Below the pieces are notes generated by a model. That model saw nothing but the letters and a program-made list of their open reading frames with translations, did no database searches and had not been told where the DNA came from. Shown in pieces: positions 18,681 to 28,620 of a stretch of 64,000 nucleotides of DNA. Every line of letters begins with the position of its first letter. Positions within the stretch are counted from its first letter, which is position 1. This DNA comes from Paenibacillus shirakamiensis (GTDB taxonomy: Bacteria; Bacillota; Bacilli; Paenibacillales; Paenibacillaceae): positions 1-64,000 of the forward strand of contig NZ_JAGGLD010000003.1 in the NCBI RefSeq assembly GCF_017874255.1, in the 5' to 3' direction. A program made the position numbers and the translations under genes.

Positions 18681-19238
18681 TTAATCTATGTTTGGGTTCA
18701 ACCGTACCATATGAATATGATCTTCCCAATTCCCATGAATTTTCAAATACTTATGCGCTAAGCCCTCCTCATGGAAGCCTAGCTTTTGAACAACACGCAA
18801 GGAACCCAAGTTTCTAGGCATAATATTGGCTTCAACCCGGTGCAGTTGAAGTTCTTCAAATGCGTACCTCACTACTTCTTGAATCGCTTCGGTCATATAT
18901 CCTAAGCCTTCAAAAGACCCGTCTAGGCGATAACCTAAATGGCAGGACAAAAAAGCTCCTCTCACAATATTGCTTAACGTAACTGTACCGATAATAACTT
19001 GTGGATCGCTTTTTCGATATATCCATACTTTGAAGAGTTCTCCACGGTTCATCTGCTGCGTATCTTGAAGTAATAATAATCTTTGACTATCTATACTATA
19101 AAAAGAAGAATCTCTCAGTACTTCCCACTCGGCTAAAAATTCTCTATTTCTATACAAATAGTCTAGAACTTGACCTGCACGAGAGTCATCTACAACTTGA
19201 AGCACTAATCTATCTGTGAAAAGTTCGGTAACATTCAT
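18681..19238 (-). CDS. GNAT acetyltransferase, RimJ/RimL-like
   Basis: A 185-residue GNAT with the RimJ/RimL layout: TDRLVLQVVDDS at the N-terminus, GTVTLSNIVRGAFLSCHLGYRLD in the middle, GYMTEAIQEVVRYAFEEL for acetyl-CoA binding, and RVEANIMPRNLGSLRVVQKLGFHEEG at the C-terminal side. Such enzymes acetylate protein N-termini (ribosomal proteins) or small molecules. AAAGGAG precedes ATG 19238. It lies between a Nudix hydrolase gene and a PAT-like GNAT in one operon. Confidence 0.82.
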   Translation of the reverse strand: MNVTELFTDRLVLQVVDDSRAGQVLDYLYRNREFLAEWEVLRDSSFYSIDSQRLLLLQDTQQMNRGELFKVWIYRKSDPQVIIGTVTLSNIVRGAFLSCHLGYRLDGSFEGLGYMTEAIQEVVRYAFEELQLHRVEANIMPRNLGSLRVVQKLGFHEEGLAHKYLKIHGNWEDHIHMVRLNPNID

Positions 19239-19276
19239 TTTGGATCTCCTTTAGTAGGGGCAAAGTCAATACACTT

Positions 19277-19921
19277 CTAAATTGAAGGATTCCCTTCTCT
19301 CTTAATAGCTTCAAATACAAGATGATAATATTGTTCGGTGTTAGGTGTGAAGTCAGCTATTGTACATGAACGTTGATGTGGCTCTATAGAATGATTCTCC
19401 TCATTTAAAAGAATGCCTGTAGCCTCAACCTCTGTCTTTTCGCGTGACAACAACTGCCGAAAATCCTCCACTTGAACCCAATATAACCCCGCCACTTCAC
19501 TTTGCTGAAAAGTATATTCCATAAGTTCTTGCTCACTATGTACCAGAAAAACATGATAAAACTCTCGATCGATATAGGATTCAGACATTTGACTCTCCAT
19601 CTTCACGGTACCACAAGGCAGAAGATCTTGAAATACAAAGTGTAGTCCTAGCTCCTCTTCCAGCTCTCTTACCCCATCGGCTGGAGTCTCTCCAGTCAAT
19701 AGATGACCTGCACAGGAAGTATCTAAGAGCCCGGGATAGGATTCTTTATCACTTGCTCGTAATTGAAATAACATCTCGGGAACTTGCTGTGGACCATACC
19801 GAACTACCCAGCAGTGAAAAGTCTGATGCCACAACCCCAACCTGTGGATTTCTTCTCGCGTGGCCGTACCTATACACTCCATCTGTTCATTTAACACATC
19901 AATCACTTCATCTTTAGACAT
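19277..19921 (-). CDS. Nudix hydrolase
   Basis: A 214-residue Nudix-fold protein, resembling the IPP-isomerase-like Nudix group. The Nudix helix is GHLLTGETPADGVRELEEELGL (about residues 68-89); the REL.EELG core with its metal-binding Glu residues is intact, but the spacing between GE and RE is one residue shorter than the textbook box. The start is set at ATG 19921, where AAAGGAGG lies upstream; the frame is open to 20005, overlapping the preceding GNAT gene. The likely substrate class is a nucleoside or prenyl diphosphate; unknown in detail. Confidence 0.82.
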   Translation of the reverse strand: MSKDEVIDVLNEQMECIGTATREEIHRLGLWHQTFHCWVVRYGPQQVPEMLFQLRASDKESYPGLLDTSCAGHLLTGETPADGVRELEEELGLHFVFQDLLPCGTVKMESQMSESYIDREFYHVFLVHSEQELMEYTFQQSEVAGLYWVQVEDFRQLLSREKTEVEATGILLNEENHSIEPHQRSCTIADFTPNTEQYYHLVFEAIKREGNPSI

Positions 19922-19941
19922 GATATTTAATCCTCCTTTGT

Positions 19942-20496
19942 TCACTCCGAGCTGGACAGGCTTTTGCTGGATGAATAAGCCGCAATATCGTAAATATCTG
20001 TCCATCCGTAAGCTTGCTCCGTCACCACATCCTCACCGATCTGAATTTGCTCTTTTGCGATAAATACCGCGCCAAGTTTCTTATAAAACTGAACGGCAGG
20101 ATTTAATTCCAGCACCCATACCATAAGGGATCCATAATTTTGAGCCATAAATTCCTCGGCAAGCTTCTGCAGCAGAAGGGTCCCTAAACCTCGCCCTTGG
20201 TAGTCATCGTCGATATAAAAAGCATATACTTCCGCGCCATATTCAGGATAATGCTCCCGGTTCGGTCCCCCATTAATGAAGCCAACAATATCCCCGTTGT
20301 ATTCGGCCACGTAGGTACATGCAATATTCACAGGATCAAGAATGCGCTGCCAATTCAACATTTTATCTTCTACATTAATCTCAGACAAATACGCTTGCGA
20401 TATGATGCCATCATAGGTCACCTGCCAACTATGCACTTGAACTTGGGCGATTCCCGCTGCATCCTCTAATACTGCTTTTCTAATGATGAAATCCAC
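19942..20496 (-). CDS. GNAT family N-acetyltransferase
   Basis: A 184-residue GNAT and first gene of the GNAT-Nudix-GNAT-GNAT unit. It shows the N-terminal IIRKAVLEDAAGIAQVQVHSWQ helix region, YAFYIDDDYQGRGLGTLLLQKL with the acetyl-CoA loop (about residues 90-111), and VLELNPAVQFYKKLGA at the C-terminal side. AAAGGAAG lies upstream of ATG 20496. The downstream Nudix gene begins 20 bases after its stop. The substrate is not predictable from sequence. Confidence 0.82.
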   Translation of the reverse strand: MDFIIRKAVLEDAAGIAQVQVHSWQVTYDGIISQAYLSEINVEDKMLNWQRILDPVNIACTYVAEYNGDIVGFINGGPNREHYPEYGAEVYAFYIDDDYQGRGLGTLLLQKLAEEFMAQNYGSLMVWVLELNPAVQFYKKLGAVFIAKEQIQIGEDVVTEQAYGWTDIYDIAAYSSSKSLSSSE

Positions 20497-20576
20497 ATCT
20501 GTCCCCTTCTTCCTTTGTATCTATTGTGTTTCTATTCTATTACAAAGGAGGAAGCTTGCGCTTGATTTTTTGAATG

Positions 20577-20623
20577 AAAAAAAACCACTCTTGAGGTAGC
20601 TCAAAGCTACACACTAGAATGGT
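20577..20623 (-). terminator. Terminator of the glg operon
   Basis: An imperfect long hairpin (about 20584-20601 pairing with 20606-20623, core GTAGCT/AGCTAC) is followed on the minus strand by eight T (A-run 20577-20584). It lies just after the glgP stop. Confidence 0.75.
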
Positions 20624-20645
20624 ACTCAGCTACAGTTAGCATAGC

Positions 20646-23087
20646 TTATTTCATAATTAGTTCATGAACCGGTCGAATTCTCCAGATCTCCGAAGCGTAT
20701 TGATCAATCGTGAAATCACTTGCAAAACGTCCAGCATGAGCGATATTCATAATCGATTTATTGAGCCACGCCGCGCGGTCTAGATAAGTCTGCTCCACTT
20801 GAAGCTGAGTTGACACATAACTATCGAAATCTTTTAATACAAAATATTCATCGTTATGATTAAGAATGGAGTCATAAATAAGTGCAAAATCTCGATGAGC
20901 ACTGCTGAAAGGGCCTTCCTGTACTAGATCTTCAAGTACACGTTGAACTCGCGGATCTTGATGATATATTGCTCTAGCATCATAACCACCATGCTGATAA
21001 TAATCCAGAACCTCATCCGAGCGTAAACCGAAGATGAACATGTTGTCATCACCTAGAGATTCATGCATTTCCACATTCGCCCCATCCATCGTTCCAATAG
21101 TTAAGGCTCCGTTCATCATGAACTTCATGTTACCTGTACCGGATGCTTCCTTACTAGCCGTGGAGATCTGCTCACTCAAATCCGCAGCAGGGATGATTTT
21201 CTCTGCTAAAGAGACAGAGTAGTTCTCTAGGAACACCACTTTCATCTTATCATTCACCAAAGGATCGTTGTTGACTACGTCAGCTACTACATTAATGAGC
21301 TTGATGACACGTTTGGCTAAGTAGTAACTTGGTGCAGCTTTCGCTCCAAATATGAACGTTCTAGGAACCCGATCCATAGAAGGGTTCTCCCGAATCTCAT
21401 GATACAAATGAATAATATGAAGGACATTAAGTAACTGCCGTTTGTATCCATGAAGACGCTTGACCTGAACATCAAAGATAGAATTCGGGTCGACTTTCAC
21501 ACCGTTCTTTTCTTCAATATATGCTGCTAAGTTTATTTTGTTGTGCTGCTTGATCTGATGAATTTGAGTTTGGAATCCACTATCTGAAGCGTAATCTTGT
21601 AGACGAAGCAGATCCGTAGGTTCTGTGATCCACTTGTCACCGATCGTGCTTGAGATCAGCTGTTTCAGCTTTGGATTCGCATGAATTAACCAGCGACGAT
21701 GTGTTATACCATTCGTTTTATTGTTAAAGCGCTCTGGAAACTGATCATAAAAGGATTTCATTTCTCTTTTTTTCAAGATCTCTGTGTGTAATGCTGCCAC
21801 TCCATTGACACTATAGCTGCCTACAATGGCTAAATGAGCCATTCTGACTTGATCATTCCCAAGAATAGCCATGTGTGAGACCCGGTCTGTATTCGATGGA
21901 TCTTCAGCAAGCAACAGACTGCAGAATCTACGGTCGATCTCTTCAATGATCATAAATACGCGAGGTAATAGATCCTTGACCATGCTCGTTGGCCATTTCT
22001 CTAAAGCTTCACTAAGCGTTGTATGATTGGTGTAAGAGACTGTACGGTTCGTAATATCCCATGCCTCATCCCAGCTCATCTGCTGCTCATCGATGAGAAT
22101 TCGCATTAACTCAGGAATAAGTAATGTTGGATGGGTATCATTGATATGAAGCGCTATTTTGTCAGGAAGAGATGTATAAGGCAATCCAAGCTTTTCAAAT
22201 GTACGTAATATACTTTGTAGACCTGCGGAGCAAAGGAAATACTGTTGTTTTAGACGAAGCAACTTACCTTCATACTGTGAATCATCCGGATAAAGAAATT
22301 CAGAGATCGATTCCACGGAACGATTATAGCTTAGAAATTTGTAGTAATCGTCATGCTTAGACGCTACGTTCTTTCTAGTAATCATGGTAGACTCCGCACT
22401 CCAAAGTCTTAAGGTATTCACATGATGATGGCCATAGCCGATAACAGGAACGTCATAAGGGACCGCAGATACAGCTTCGTAATCTTGAGTCTCAAATACC
22501 CAACGGCCTTCTTCATAACGTGTATCTACACGACCCCAGAAGCGTACCTCTACACTTTTATCGGCGCGTCTTACTTCCCATTCGTTGCCCTTCTGCAGCC
22601 AGTAATCAGGTAATTCTACTTGATCGCCATCAATAATTTTTTGTTCGAACAGCCCATACTTGTAACGGATTCCGCAGCCGTGACCTGCATATTGACGGGA
22701 AGCTAGGGAATCGAGGAAACAGGCAGCAAGTCTACCCAGTCCCCCATTCCCAAGTCCCGCATCGGACTCCTGTTCTTCAATCTCTTCAAGATTCCATCCC
22801 AGCTCACTTAATCCTTCACGAACCATATCGAGAATGCCTAGATTTAGCAAATTGCTCCCCAGAAGACGTCCAATCAGAAATTCCATGGAAAAATAATAGA
22901 CTTGCTTCTCTTGTTGGAGTTTGTAATTCTGGTTCGTAGCTGCCCAATCTTTGCCTGCATACTCTCGAATAAGACCACTCAATATTTTATACACATCAGC
23001 GCCTGTTGCCTCTTCGAGGGGTCTACCTAATTCGCCAATCAGACTTTCGCTAAAGACTTTCTTGAAGCTATCCTTATCCGTAAACAA
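20646..23087 (-). CDS. glgP: Glycogen phosphorylase
   Basis: A GT35 phosphorylase of about 813 residues that releases glucose-1-phosphate from glycogen or maltodextrin ends, using pyridoxal phosphate. The PLP-lysine motif is EASGTGNMKFMMNGALT and the following GTMDGANVEM is typical. The N-terminal YYFSMEFLIGR and GNGGLGRLAACFLDS motifs are intact. The start is TTG 23087 because ACAGGAGGA lies 7 bases upstream; the frame runs open to 23108. It is last in the minus-strand unit glgC-glgD-glgP, 32 bases after glgD. In B. subtilis glgA lies between glgD and glgP; here it does not. Confidence 0.95.
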   Translation of the reverse strand: MFTDKDSFKKVFSESLIGELGRPLEEATGADVYKILSGLIREYAGKDWAATNQNYKLQQEKQVYYFSMEFLIGRLLGSNLLNLGILDMVREGLSELGWNLEEIEEQESDAGLGNGGLGRLAACFLDSLASRQYAGHGCGIRYKYGLFEQKIIDGDQVELPDYWLQKGNEWEVRRADKSVEVRFWGRVDTRYEEGRWVFETQDYEAVSAVPYDVPVIGYGHHHVNTLRLWSAESTMITRKNVASKHDDYYKFLSYNRSVESISEFLYPDDSQYEGKLLRLKQQYFLCSAGLQSILRTFEKLGLPYTSLPDKIALHINDTHPTLLIPELMRILIDEQQMSWDEAWDITNRTVSYTNHTTLSEALEKWPTSMVKDLLPRVFMIIEEIDRRFCSLLLAEDPSNTDRVSHMAILGNDQVRMAHLAIVGSYSVNGVAALHTEILKKREMKSFYDQFPERFNNKTNGITHRRWLIHANPKLKQLISSTIGDKWITEPTDLLRLQDYASDSGFQTQIHQIKQHNKINLAAYIEEKNGVKVDPNSIFDVQVKRLHGYKRQLLNVLHIIHLYHEIRENPSMDRVPRTFIFGAKAAPSYYLAKRVIKLINVVADVVNNDPLVNDKMKVVFLENYSVSLAEKIIPAADLSEQISTASKEASGTGNMKFMMNGALTIGTMDGANVEMHESLGDDNMFIFGLRSDEVLDYYQHGGYDARAIYHQDPRVQRVLEDLVQEGPFSSAHRDFALIYDSILNHNDEYFVLKDFDSYVSTQLQVEQTYLDRAAWLNKSIMNIAHAGRFASDFTIDQYASEIWRIRPVHELIMK

Positions 23088-23119
23088 AGTTGATCCTCCT
23101 GTAAGCACATCTGGGTGCT

Positions 23120-24223
23120 TTAAAGTGTACTACTCTTAGCGATGACGAATGGCCTCTTCACATCGCCTACTAACATGCGATTGGATGGCAAATTCACATC
23201 CTTATCCAAGATCACATTCTCAATCACTGCATTTTCTCCAATAACGCATTTTTGCATAATAATGGAATTCGTAATTTTGGCCCCTTTGTGTACGCGAACA
23301 CCGCGGAATAAAATACTATTCTCTACGGTACCCCCAATAATGCAGCCATTTGCTACAAGGGAATTGCTCACATCCGCACTGTCGAGATACTTCGTTGGTG
23401 CCTCATACTTTATTTTCGTATTTACAGAGCGATCTTTGAATAGGCTATTGTAATTTTCTGGGGTTAAAAGATCTAAGCTGTTCTTGTAATAACTCTCTAC
23501 AGAGTTAATCACAGCATGATACCCTTTGTACTCATAGGCCGCAATCTTGAGCTGATGCTGATTTTTTTGGATTGCATCGCGGAAGAAATAGCTATCCCCA
23601 TGTGCAATACAGTGTCTGACTTGTTCTAGGAAAAAGCTCTTCTCCATCACGAACATTTCCATATACACATTCGAATGATCTCTCTCATGATGAATACTAG
23701 ACACGAAACCGTCCTCATTCACATCAAGACGAAGGCAGGGATCGTGTTCAGGTTCAAGCTGTTCCACTTTGGTATAGACCAAGGTCACATCAGCACCTTG
23801 CTCTTTGTGATAACGATATACATCGCAGAAATCCACTTTACTGATATGCTGACTTCCAACGTGGAGGACATATTTCGCGGATCCTCTGTTAAAGAAGTCC
23901 AAGTTGTTCCGAATGTGTTGTAAATCACCATGCGATGTATCGGATGGATCATTCCAGTCGGGTGGAAGGATGAATAGTCCACCGCGCTTCCGGTCTAGAT
24001 CCCAAGGTCTACCTTCTCCCAGATGATCCATCAGTGAGCGGAATTTACGTCTAACAAATAGCGAAATATCTTTTACACCCGCATCCGTCATATTCGATAA
24101 TACAAAATCTATAAGTCTATAACGTCCAGCAAAAGGAACAGCGGCCCCGCAGCGGAAGTACGTAAGTTCATTCAACTGATCCAGTTCATAATCAAGATTA
24201 ATTACACCCATGAGATCTGACAT
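23120..24223 (-). CDS. glgD: Glucose-1-phosphate adenylyltransferase subunit GlgD
   Basis: A regulatory-type subunit of ADP-glucose pyrophosphorylase, about 367 residues. It has the nucleotidyltransferase fold with PFAGRYRLIDFVLSN near the start but lacks the full catalytic GGxGxRL signature present in GlgC, which is normal for GlgD. The C-terminal half is a left-handed beta-helix (ADVSNSLVANGCIIGGTVENSILF). The start ATG 24223 lies 13 bases after the glgC stop; an upstream TTG at 24247 would overlap glgC. It is thought to form a heterotetramer with GlgC and raise its activity. Confidence 0.93.
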   Translation of the reverse strand: MSDLMGVINLDYELDQLNELTYFRCGAAVPFAGRYRLIDFVLSNMTDAGVKDISLFVRRKFRSLMDHLGEGRPWDLDRKRGGLFILPPDWNDPSDTSHGDLQHIRNNLDFFNRGSAKYVLHVGSQHISKVDFCDVYRYHKEQGADVTLVYTKVEQLEPEHDPCLRLDVNEDGFVSSIHHERDHSNVYMEMFVMEKSFFLEQVRHCIAHGDSYFFRDAIQKNQHQLKIAAYEYKGYHAVINSVESYYKNSLDLLTPENYNSLFKDRSVNTKIKYEAPTKYLDSADVSNSLVANGCIIGGTVENSILFRGVRVHKGAKITNSIIMQKCVIGENAVIENVILDKDVNLPSNRMLVGDVKRPFVIAKSSTL

Positions 24224-24236
24224 GGTGCTCACCGTC

Positions 24237-25421
24237 CTATTTTTCAATTATTGTAGAGATGGTTACAGCTTGTTCTGGCTCTTCTATAAGATCTTCTATA
24301 CCAATGAGCAAAATCTCATCCGGGTTGCTTCGATCTACACCAATCTCCGTATTGTCTTCAATGACCATATCTTCCTGAATAATGGCTTTGTGAATGCGAA
24401 CATTTTTGCCAATTTTCACGTTGGGCATGATGACGGAATCTGTAATCTCACTGCCTTCTCCTACTTCAATACCGTAGAACAACACGGAGTGATTCACAGA
24501 ACCATAGACAACACAACCTTCATTGACTATACTGTTCACAATCTTCGACCCTGGGGCAATGTATTGAGCAGGTTGATTTGGATTTCGGGTATAAATTCGC
24601 CATGTTGGATCATTGAGATTTAGCAGTGGCTCATCGGACAACAGATCCATGTTACTTTGCCACAAACTTTGAACTGTACCTACATCTCTCCAATATCCTT
24701 CAAATGGGTAGGCGTAGAGAAGTTTTTCATTTTTGAGCATAAGCGGAATAATATCTTTACCGAAGTCAAAAGAAGAATCCGGATTGTGTTCATCTTCATA
24801 CAAATGTTTTTTGAGCACATCCCATTTGAATAAGTATATTCCCATGGATGCTAGGGTGCTCTTAGGCTGCTCAGGTTTCTCTTCAAATTCATAAATTTTA
24901 AGGTCATCTTCTGTGTTCAGAATACCAAAGCGACTAGCCTCTTCCATCGTGACGTTAACCACAGAAATGGTGCAATCTGCATTCTTTTCTTTGTGGTATT
25001 CCAGCATTTTGTCATAATCCATCTTGTAAATGTGATCTCCTGAAAGAATAAGAATATGCTCAGGATCGTATTGCTCTAGAAATTTAAGGTTTCTAAAAAT
25101 AGCGTCAGCCGTGCCACGATACCAACTACTTCCATCTTCGCGCTCATGAGGGGGAAGAACGAATACGCCGCCATCCTTGCGATCCATATCCCAATCACTG
25201 CCAACCCCTATGTAGGAATGGAGAACCAAGGGCTCATACTGCGTAAGTACACCTACAGTATCAATCCCTGAATTGGAGCAATTGCTTAACGGGAAATCAA
25301 TAATGCGATACGTTCCTCCGAAATACACTGCGGGCTTAGCTAGAGTTCGAGTTAGACCTTTCAATCTTTTACCCTGTCCTCCAGCAAGCAGCATAGCCAC
25401 GACTTCTTTTTTCTTCATCAT
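24237..25421 (-). CDS. glgC: Glucose-1-phosphate adenylyltransferase
   Basis: The catalytic subunit of ADP-glucose pyrophosphorylase (394 residues), which makes ADP-glucose for glycogen synthesis. The N-terminal [16 protein letters not shown] is the nucleotide-binding signature; [19 protein letters not shown] and the [12 protein letters not shown] metal-binding stretch are intact. The C-terminal beta-helix carries [18 protein letters not shown] and later hexapeptide repeats. AGGAGGATATC precedes ATG ATG at 25421. It is the first gene of glgC-glgD-glgP. No glgA (glycogen synthase) or glgB (branching enzyme) is in the window. Confidence 0.95.
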   Translation of the reverse strand: MMKKKEVVAMLLAGGQGKRLKGLTRTLAKPAVYFGGTYRIIDFPLSNCSNSGIDTVGVLTQYEPLVLHSYIGVGSDWDMDRKDGGVFVLPPHEREDGSSWYRGTADAIFRNLKFLEQYDPEHILILSGDHIYKMDYDKMLEYHKEKNADCTISVVNVTMEEASRFGILNTEDDLKIYEFEEKPEQPKSTLASMGIYLFKWDVLKKHLYEDEHNPDSSFDFGKDIIPLMLKNEKLLYAYPFEGYWRDVGTVQSLWQSNMDLLSDEPLLNLNDPTWRIYTRNPNQPAQYIAPGSKIVNSIVNEGCVVYGSVNHSVLFYGIEVGEGSEITDSVIMPNVKIGKNVRIHKAIIQEDMVIEDNTEIGVDRSNPDEILLIGIEDLIEEPEQAVTISTIIEK

Positions 25422-25743
25422 GATATCCTCCTAAATGGCATGAACACCTATTACTCCTTGACTCGTAGAGCTGGGAAAACGATCCAAATATAACAAAAAG
25501 TTAATCCGTATCAGTACTAATTGATCAGATTAACTTTACGTGGATCACCATGTAGTTAGACTTCCTGCTCAACATATATTTAAACAAGAAAACCGCACCA
25601 TAATCCTGAAGAGCTTGTATATTGTTAAAATAAATCATACCTGAGAACAAGCCTATCTGACAACACTGGATTCTCCATTTTCGAAAAGAGGGCCCTAAAA
25701 AATATGGGCAATTACAGAAGAAAATATCTTTCGACGTATCTCC
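25422..25743. other. Intergenic region upstream of glgC, with inverted repeat
   Basis: No gene is seen in these 322 bases. A 10-bp perfect inverted repeat AAAGTTAATC/GATTAACTTT (25497-25506 and 25528-25537) lies about 75 bases before glgC. It could be a 5'-leader hairpin of the glg transcript or a terminator remnant; there is no T-run, so I do not call it a terminator. Confidence 0.4.
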
Positions 25744-26673
25744 TTAATTTTCGACTTCTTGTTTCTCCTGTTTATTTATAAATAGCAGCTTTTTATGGAT
25801 CGATATGGCGGCCATGACCCCTTCTCCCATAGCTACGGCGACTTGTTCCGCGTGTACACCCAGATCCCCGGCAATCCATAAATTCTCTACATTGGTCAGC
25901 TTCGTCCGCGGATCAGACTCTACATGACGATTATGATGCAGCGTAGCCCCAAGCTGCTCCGCTAGTTCAGAGAACACATGATTCCCACCAAAAGCTATAA
26001 AACCTCGCTCCGCAATGATTTCTTCGCCAGAATCCAAGATCACCTTCTCGATGTGCCCATCTTCTTCCACGATCTGTTGGATGGACTTCTTGATATGAGT
26101 AATACCTAACTGCTCCATCTTCGCCGTCTTCTGTTCATCCACTTCTGTGTTCTCATGATTGATATAAATGAGTTCAGAGGGACGATCACATAATAGAATA
26201 GCCATATCTGCTCCCGTATTGCCAGCTCCTAACATGACGGTCTTACGACTTTGAATTTCATACCCGTCACAATCAGGACAGACATATACGGTTCTACCTA
26301 ATGTAGGAACAAGACCCGGAATATCTGGGTAACGATCCATTAGCCCTGTGGCTAACAGTAGAGTGCGTGCTTCATAATGTTCGCCTTGCTTATCAAATAT
26401 TTCAAACCCATATGGAGATTTGGCTGCCCTAGTGATATGTCCAGATTTGAAATGGACGCCTAACGCTTCTGCTTGAGCACGGCCTATCTTCCGAAGCTCC
26501 TCTCCCGAAATTCCTTCGGGCCAACCTAATATATTATGATAATTACGGCAGATCGACGACCTTCCCGCACCTGAATCAATCACAAGGACTTCATGTCCGG
26601 AATATCTTCCCAACTGCACCGCAGCTTGTAATCCTGCAATGCCCCCACCCACAATAATGGTATCCAATTTCAT
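25744..26673 (-). CDS. NAD(P)/FAD-dependent oxidoreductase, thioredoxin-reductase-like
   Basis: A 309-residue pyridine nucleotide-disulfide oxidoreductase with two Rossmann motifs: VGGGIAGLQAAVQLGR for FAD (about 7-22) and MLGAGNTGADMAIL for NAD(P)H (about 147-160). The segment VCPDCDGYE (about 130-138) gives a CxxC at the place of the thioredoxin reductase disulfide. IAGDLGVHAEQVAVAMGEG is the FAD-contacting end. No thioredoxin or ahpC gene is adjacent. GGAGG precedes the ATG. It may reduce a thioredoxin-like partner, but the partner is unknown. Confidence 0.88.
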   Translation of the reverse strand: MKLDTIIVGGGIAGLQAAVQLGRYSGHEVLVIDSGAGRSSICRNYHNILGWPEGISGEELRKIGRAQAEALGVHFKSGHITRAAKSPYGFEIFDKQGEHYEARTLLLATGLMDRYPDIPGLVPTLGRTVYVCPDCDGYEIQSRKTVMLGAGNTGADMAILLCDRPSELIYINHENTEVDEQKTAKMEQLGITHIKKSIQQIVEEDGHIEKVILDSGEEIIAERGFIAFGGNHVFSELAEQLGATLHHNRHVESDPRTKLTNVENLWIAGDLGVHAEQVAVAMGEGVMAAISIHKKLLFINKQEKQEVEN

Positions 26674-26831
26674 AATCGTGCCTCCTAGGCAAAAGTACTA
26701 ATAAAAGTGTTACATCATACATTACACGTCTCCTTTAATTTCAAACGAATTTCTATAGGTTTTCCAGATTCTAACGTTTATATTTCATTTAGATGTAATT
26801 TTGAATATAAAACAAGTTTGTTTTTGAATAC

Positions 26832-26863
26832 AAAAAAAATGCCCCCAGCAAAAGCAAGGAACA
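26832..26863 (-). terminator. Probable terminator of the TrpXYZ-type operon
   Basis: On the minus strand a G/U-tolerant stem (GATGTTCC... with GGGGGCAT, TTTT loop) is followed directly by eight T (A-run 26832-26839). It lies 26 bases after the stop of the ATP-binding gene. Confidence 0.6.
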
Positions 26864-26888
26864 TCTTTTTGTATACTAATTATACTTT

Positions 26889-27683
26889 TCAACCAAGTAC
26901 CATACGATCATCCGCTAAAGTATGACCGCTAATTCGCTCGAATTCGCCTAGAAGACCTGCCACGCTCAAATCTTGTTTGCGATTTTCTTTGACGTCTAAA
27001 ATGATTTTGCCTTTATCCATCATGATGAGTCGATTGCCAAGACGTATCGCTTGTTCCATGTTATGGGTAACCATCAGCGTAGTAAGCTTTTTCTCCCGAA
27101 CAATGCGTTCCGTAAGACGAGTAATGAGTTCCGCACGGGAAGGGTCTAATGCAGCCGTATGCTCATCTAGCAACAAAATCTGAGGGTTCGTGAACGTAGC
27201 CATTAACAAACTCAGTGCTTGCCGTTCTCCTCCCGAAAGAAGTCCCACTTTGGCATTCATCCGATGCTCAAGTCCTATGCCTAAGTGTTCCAATTCACTC
27301 TGAAAAAGCTGTCTTTTCTTACGGTTCACCGCGAACATAAGCCCTCTATGCTGCCCCCGTAGTGAAGCCATCGCCAAATTTTCCTCTATGGTCATCCGCG
27401 GTGCTGTTCCCGCCATCGGATCTTGAAAGACACGACCGACCCAGCGGCTTCTTCTATGCTCAGATACCGTATTTACAGGCTGTCCATCAATATGAATGTC
27501 CCCTGTATCTGGCCTATATACTCCGGAGATCAAATTCATCAGTGTGGACTTTCCAGCACCATTACTTCCGATGACGGTGACAAAGTCACCAGCTTTCATA
27601 TCCAAATTTGCTCCTACTAGAGCAATCTTTTCGTCCGCTGTACCCGGATTGAACAGCTTGGAGACATGTTGAAGTCTAAGCAT
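26889..27683 (-). CDS. ABC transporter ATP-binding protein (TrpZ/PF04392-type system)
   Basis: A 264-residue ABC ATPase. Walker A is GSNGAGKST (about 39-47), the signature is LLSGGERQALSLLMA, Walker B is ILLLDEHTAALDP and the switch His is in VTHNMEQA. The His in DEHTAALD is typical of the ATPases that pair with LivH/RbsC-like permeases and PF04392 binding proteins. The gene overlaps the permease gene by 8 bases. The system imports a small metabolite; tryptophan or tyrosine in characterised TrpXYZ, here unproven. Confidence 0.88.
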   Translation of the reverse strand: MLRLQHVSKLFNPGTADEKIALVGANLDMKAGDFVTVIGSNGAGKSTLMNLISGVYRPDTGDIHIDGQPVNTVSEHRRSRWVGRVFQDPMAGTAPRMTIEENLAMASLRGQHRGLMFAVNRKKRQLFQSELEHLGIGLEHRMNAKVGLLSGGERQALSLLMATFTNPQILLLDEHTAALDPSRAELITRLTERIVREKKLTTLMVTHNMEQAIRLGNRLIMMDKGKIILDVKENRKQDLSVAGLLGEFERISGHTLADDRMVLG

Positions 27684-28596
27684 CTGCAGTTCCTCCTACA
27701 CTAGGCTTACTAGGGGCTACACTCAGTTCACGAGATCTTCTTTGAGCGAGTCTCTTCTGACGGGTTGCTCTGCGTGCAGAAGGAATGACAAGCGCTAGTA
27801 TAACGATAGCAGCCGTGATGATTTTGATATCGGATACTTCTAGGAACTCTACGCGTAACGCCAAAGCAACCACGATTCGATACACAACCGAACCTACGAT
27901 GACCGATAGTGTAGCCCAAAATACCGTCCGCGCACCTAAAATTGCCTCTCCAATAATGACAGATGCCAGACCAATTACAATGATCCCAATTCCGGACGTA
28001 ATATCAGCAAAACCCGTTTGTTGAGAGATCAAGGCACCAGATAGTGCTACTAAGCCGTTAGACAGAGCAATGCCAAGTATCGTCGTAGTATCTGTGTTCG
28101 CCCCAAAGCTACGAATCATTTTAGCATTATCCCCGGTAGCTCTAAGCGCAAGCCCAAGATCTGTATGCAAGAAAGCATCCATGGCTAATTTAATGAATAA
28201 CACCATAACCGGGATAAGTATCCAAGGACTCATAAAGGTAAATAACGTATCTTGATCGAGTATGGACACATTTGGACTTCCTAAAATCCGCATATTAATA
28301 GAGTACAGAGCAATCATCATCAAAATACCCGATAAAAGGCCATTAATTTTCCCCTTAGTATGCAACAATCCTGTACATGCGCCTGCGAGTGCTCCACCTG
28401 CAAAAGCTGCGATGATGCTTAGCCAAGGAGAATACCCATGAGCGATCATCACCGTTCCAATGGCCCCACCTGTAGTAAAGCTACCGTCTGCGGTCAAATC
28501 AGGAAAGTCTAAAATTCGAAACGTAATATATACACCTAGAGCCATTAATGCATAAATCAATCCTGATTGTACTGCCCCAAATAGTGAATCAATCAT
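27676..28596 (-). CDS. ABC transporter permease, LivH-like
   Basis: A 306-residue permease of the branched-chain-amino-acid type (BPD_transp_2). It has about eight to nine hydrophobic helices, GLIYALMALGVYITFRILDFPDLTADGS at the N-terminus and LRATGDNAKMIRSFGANTD in the cytoplasmic loop that meets the ATPase. The C-terminal 30 residues are basic. It sits between the binding-protein gene (94-base gap with a hairpin) and the ATPase gene (overlapping). Together these three form one importer operon. Confidence 0.88.
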   Translation of the reverse strand: MIDSLFGAVQSGLIYALMALGVYITFRILDFPDLTADGSFTTGGAIGTVMIAHGYSPWLSIIAAFAGGALAGACTGLLHTKGKINGLLSGILMMIALYSINMRILGSPNVSILDQDTLFTFMSPWILIPVMVLFIKLAMDAFLHTDLGLALRATGDNAKMIRSFGANTDTTTILGIALSNGLVALSGALISQQTGFADITSGIGIIVIGLASVIIGEAILGARTVFWATLSVIVGSVVYRIVVALALRVEFLEVSDIKIITAAIVILALVIPSARRATRQKRLAQRRSRELSVAPSKPSVGGTADA

Positions 28597-28620
28597 GTAT
28601 TGTTCCCTCCTGATCGTCCA

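Noticed and set aside
19277..19921. Nudix box one residue short as an inactivating deletion
   Set aside because: The REL.EELG core and metal-binding Glu residues are intact, and I recall the same spacing in related Nudix proteins, so it is probably a family variant.
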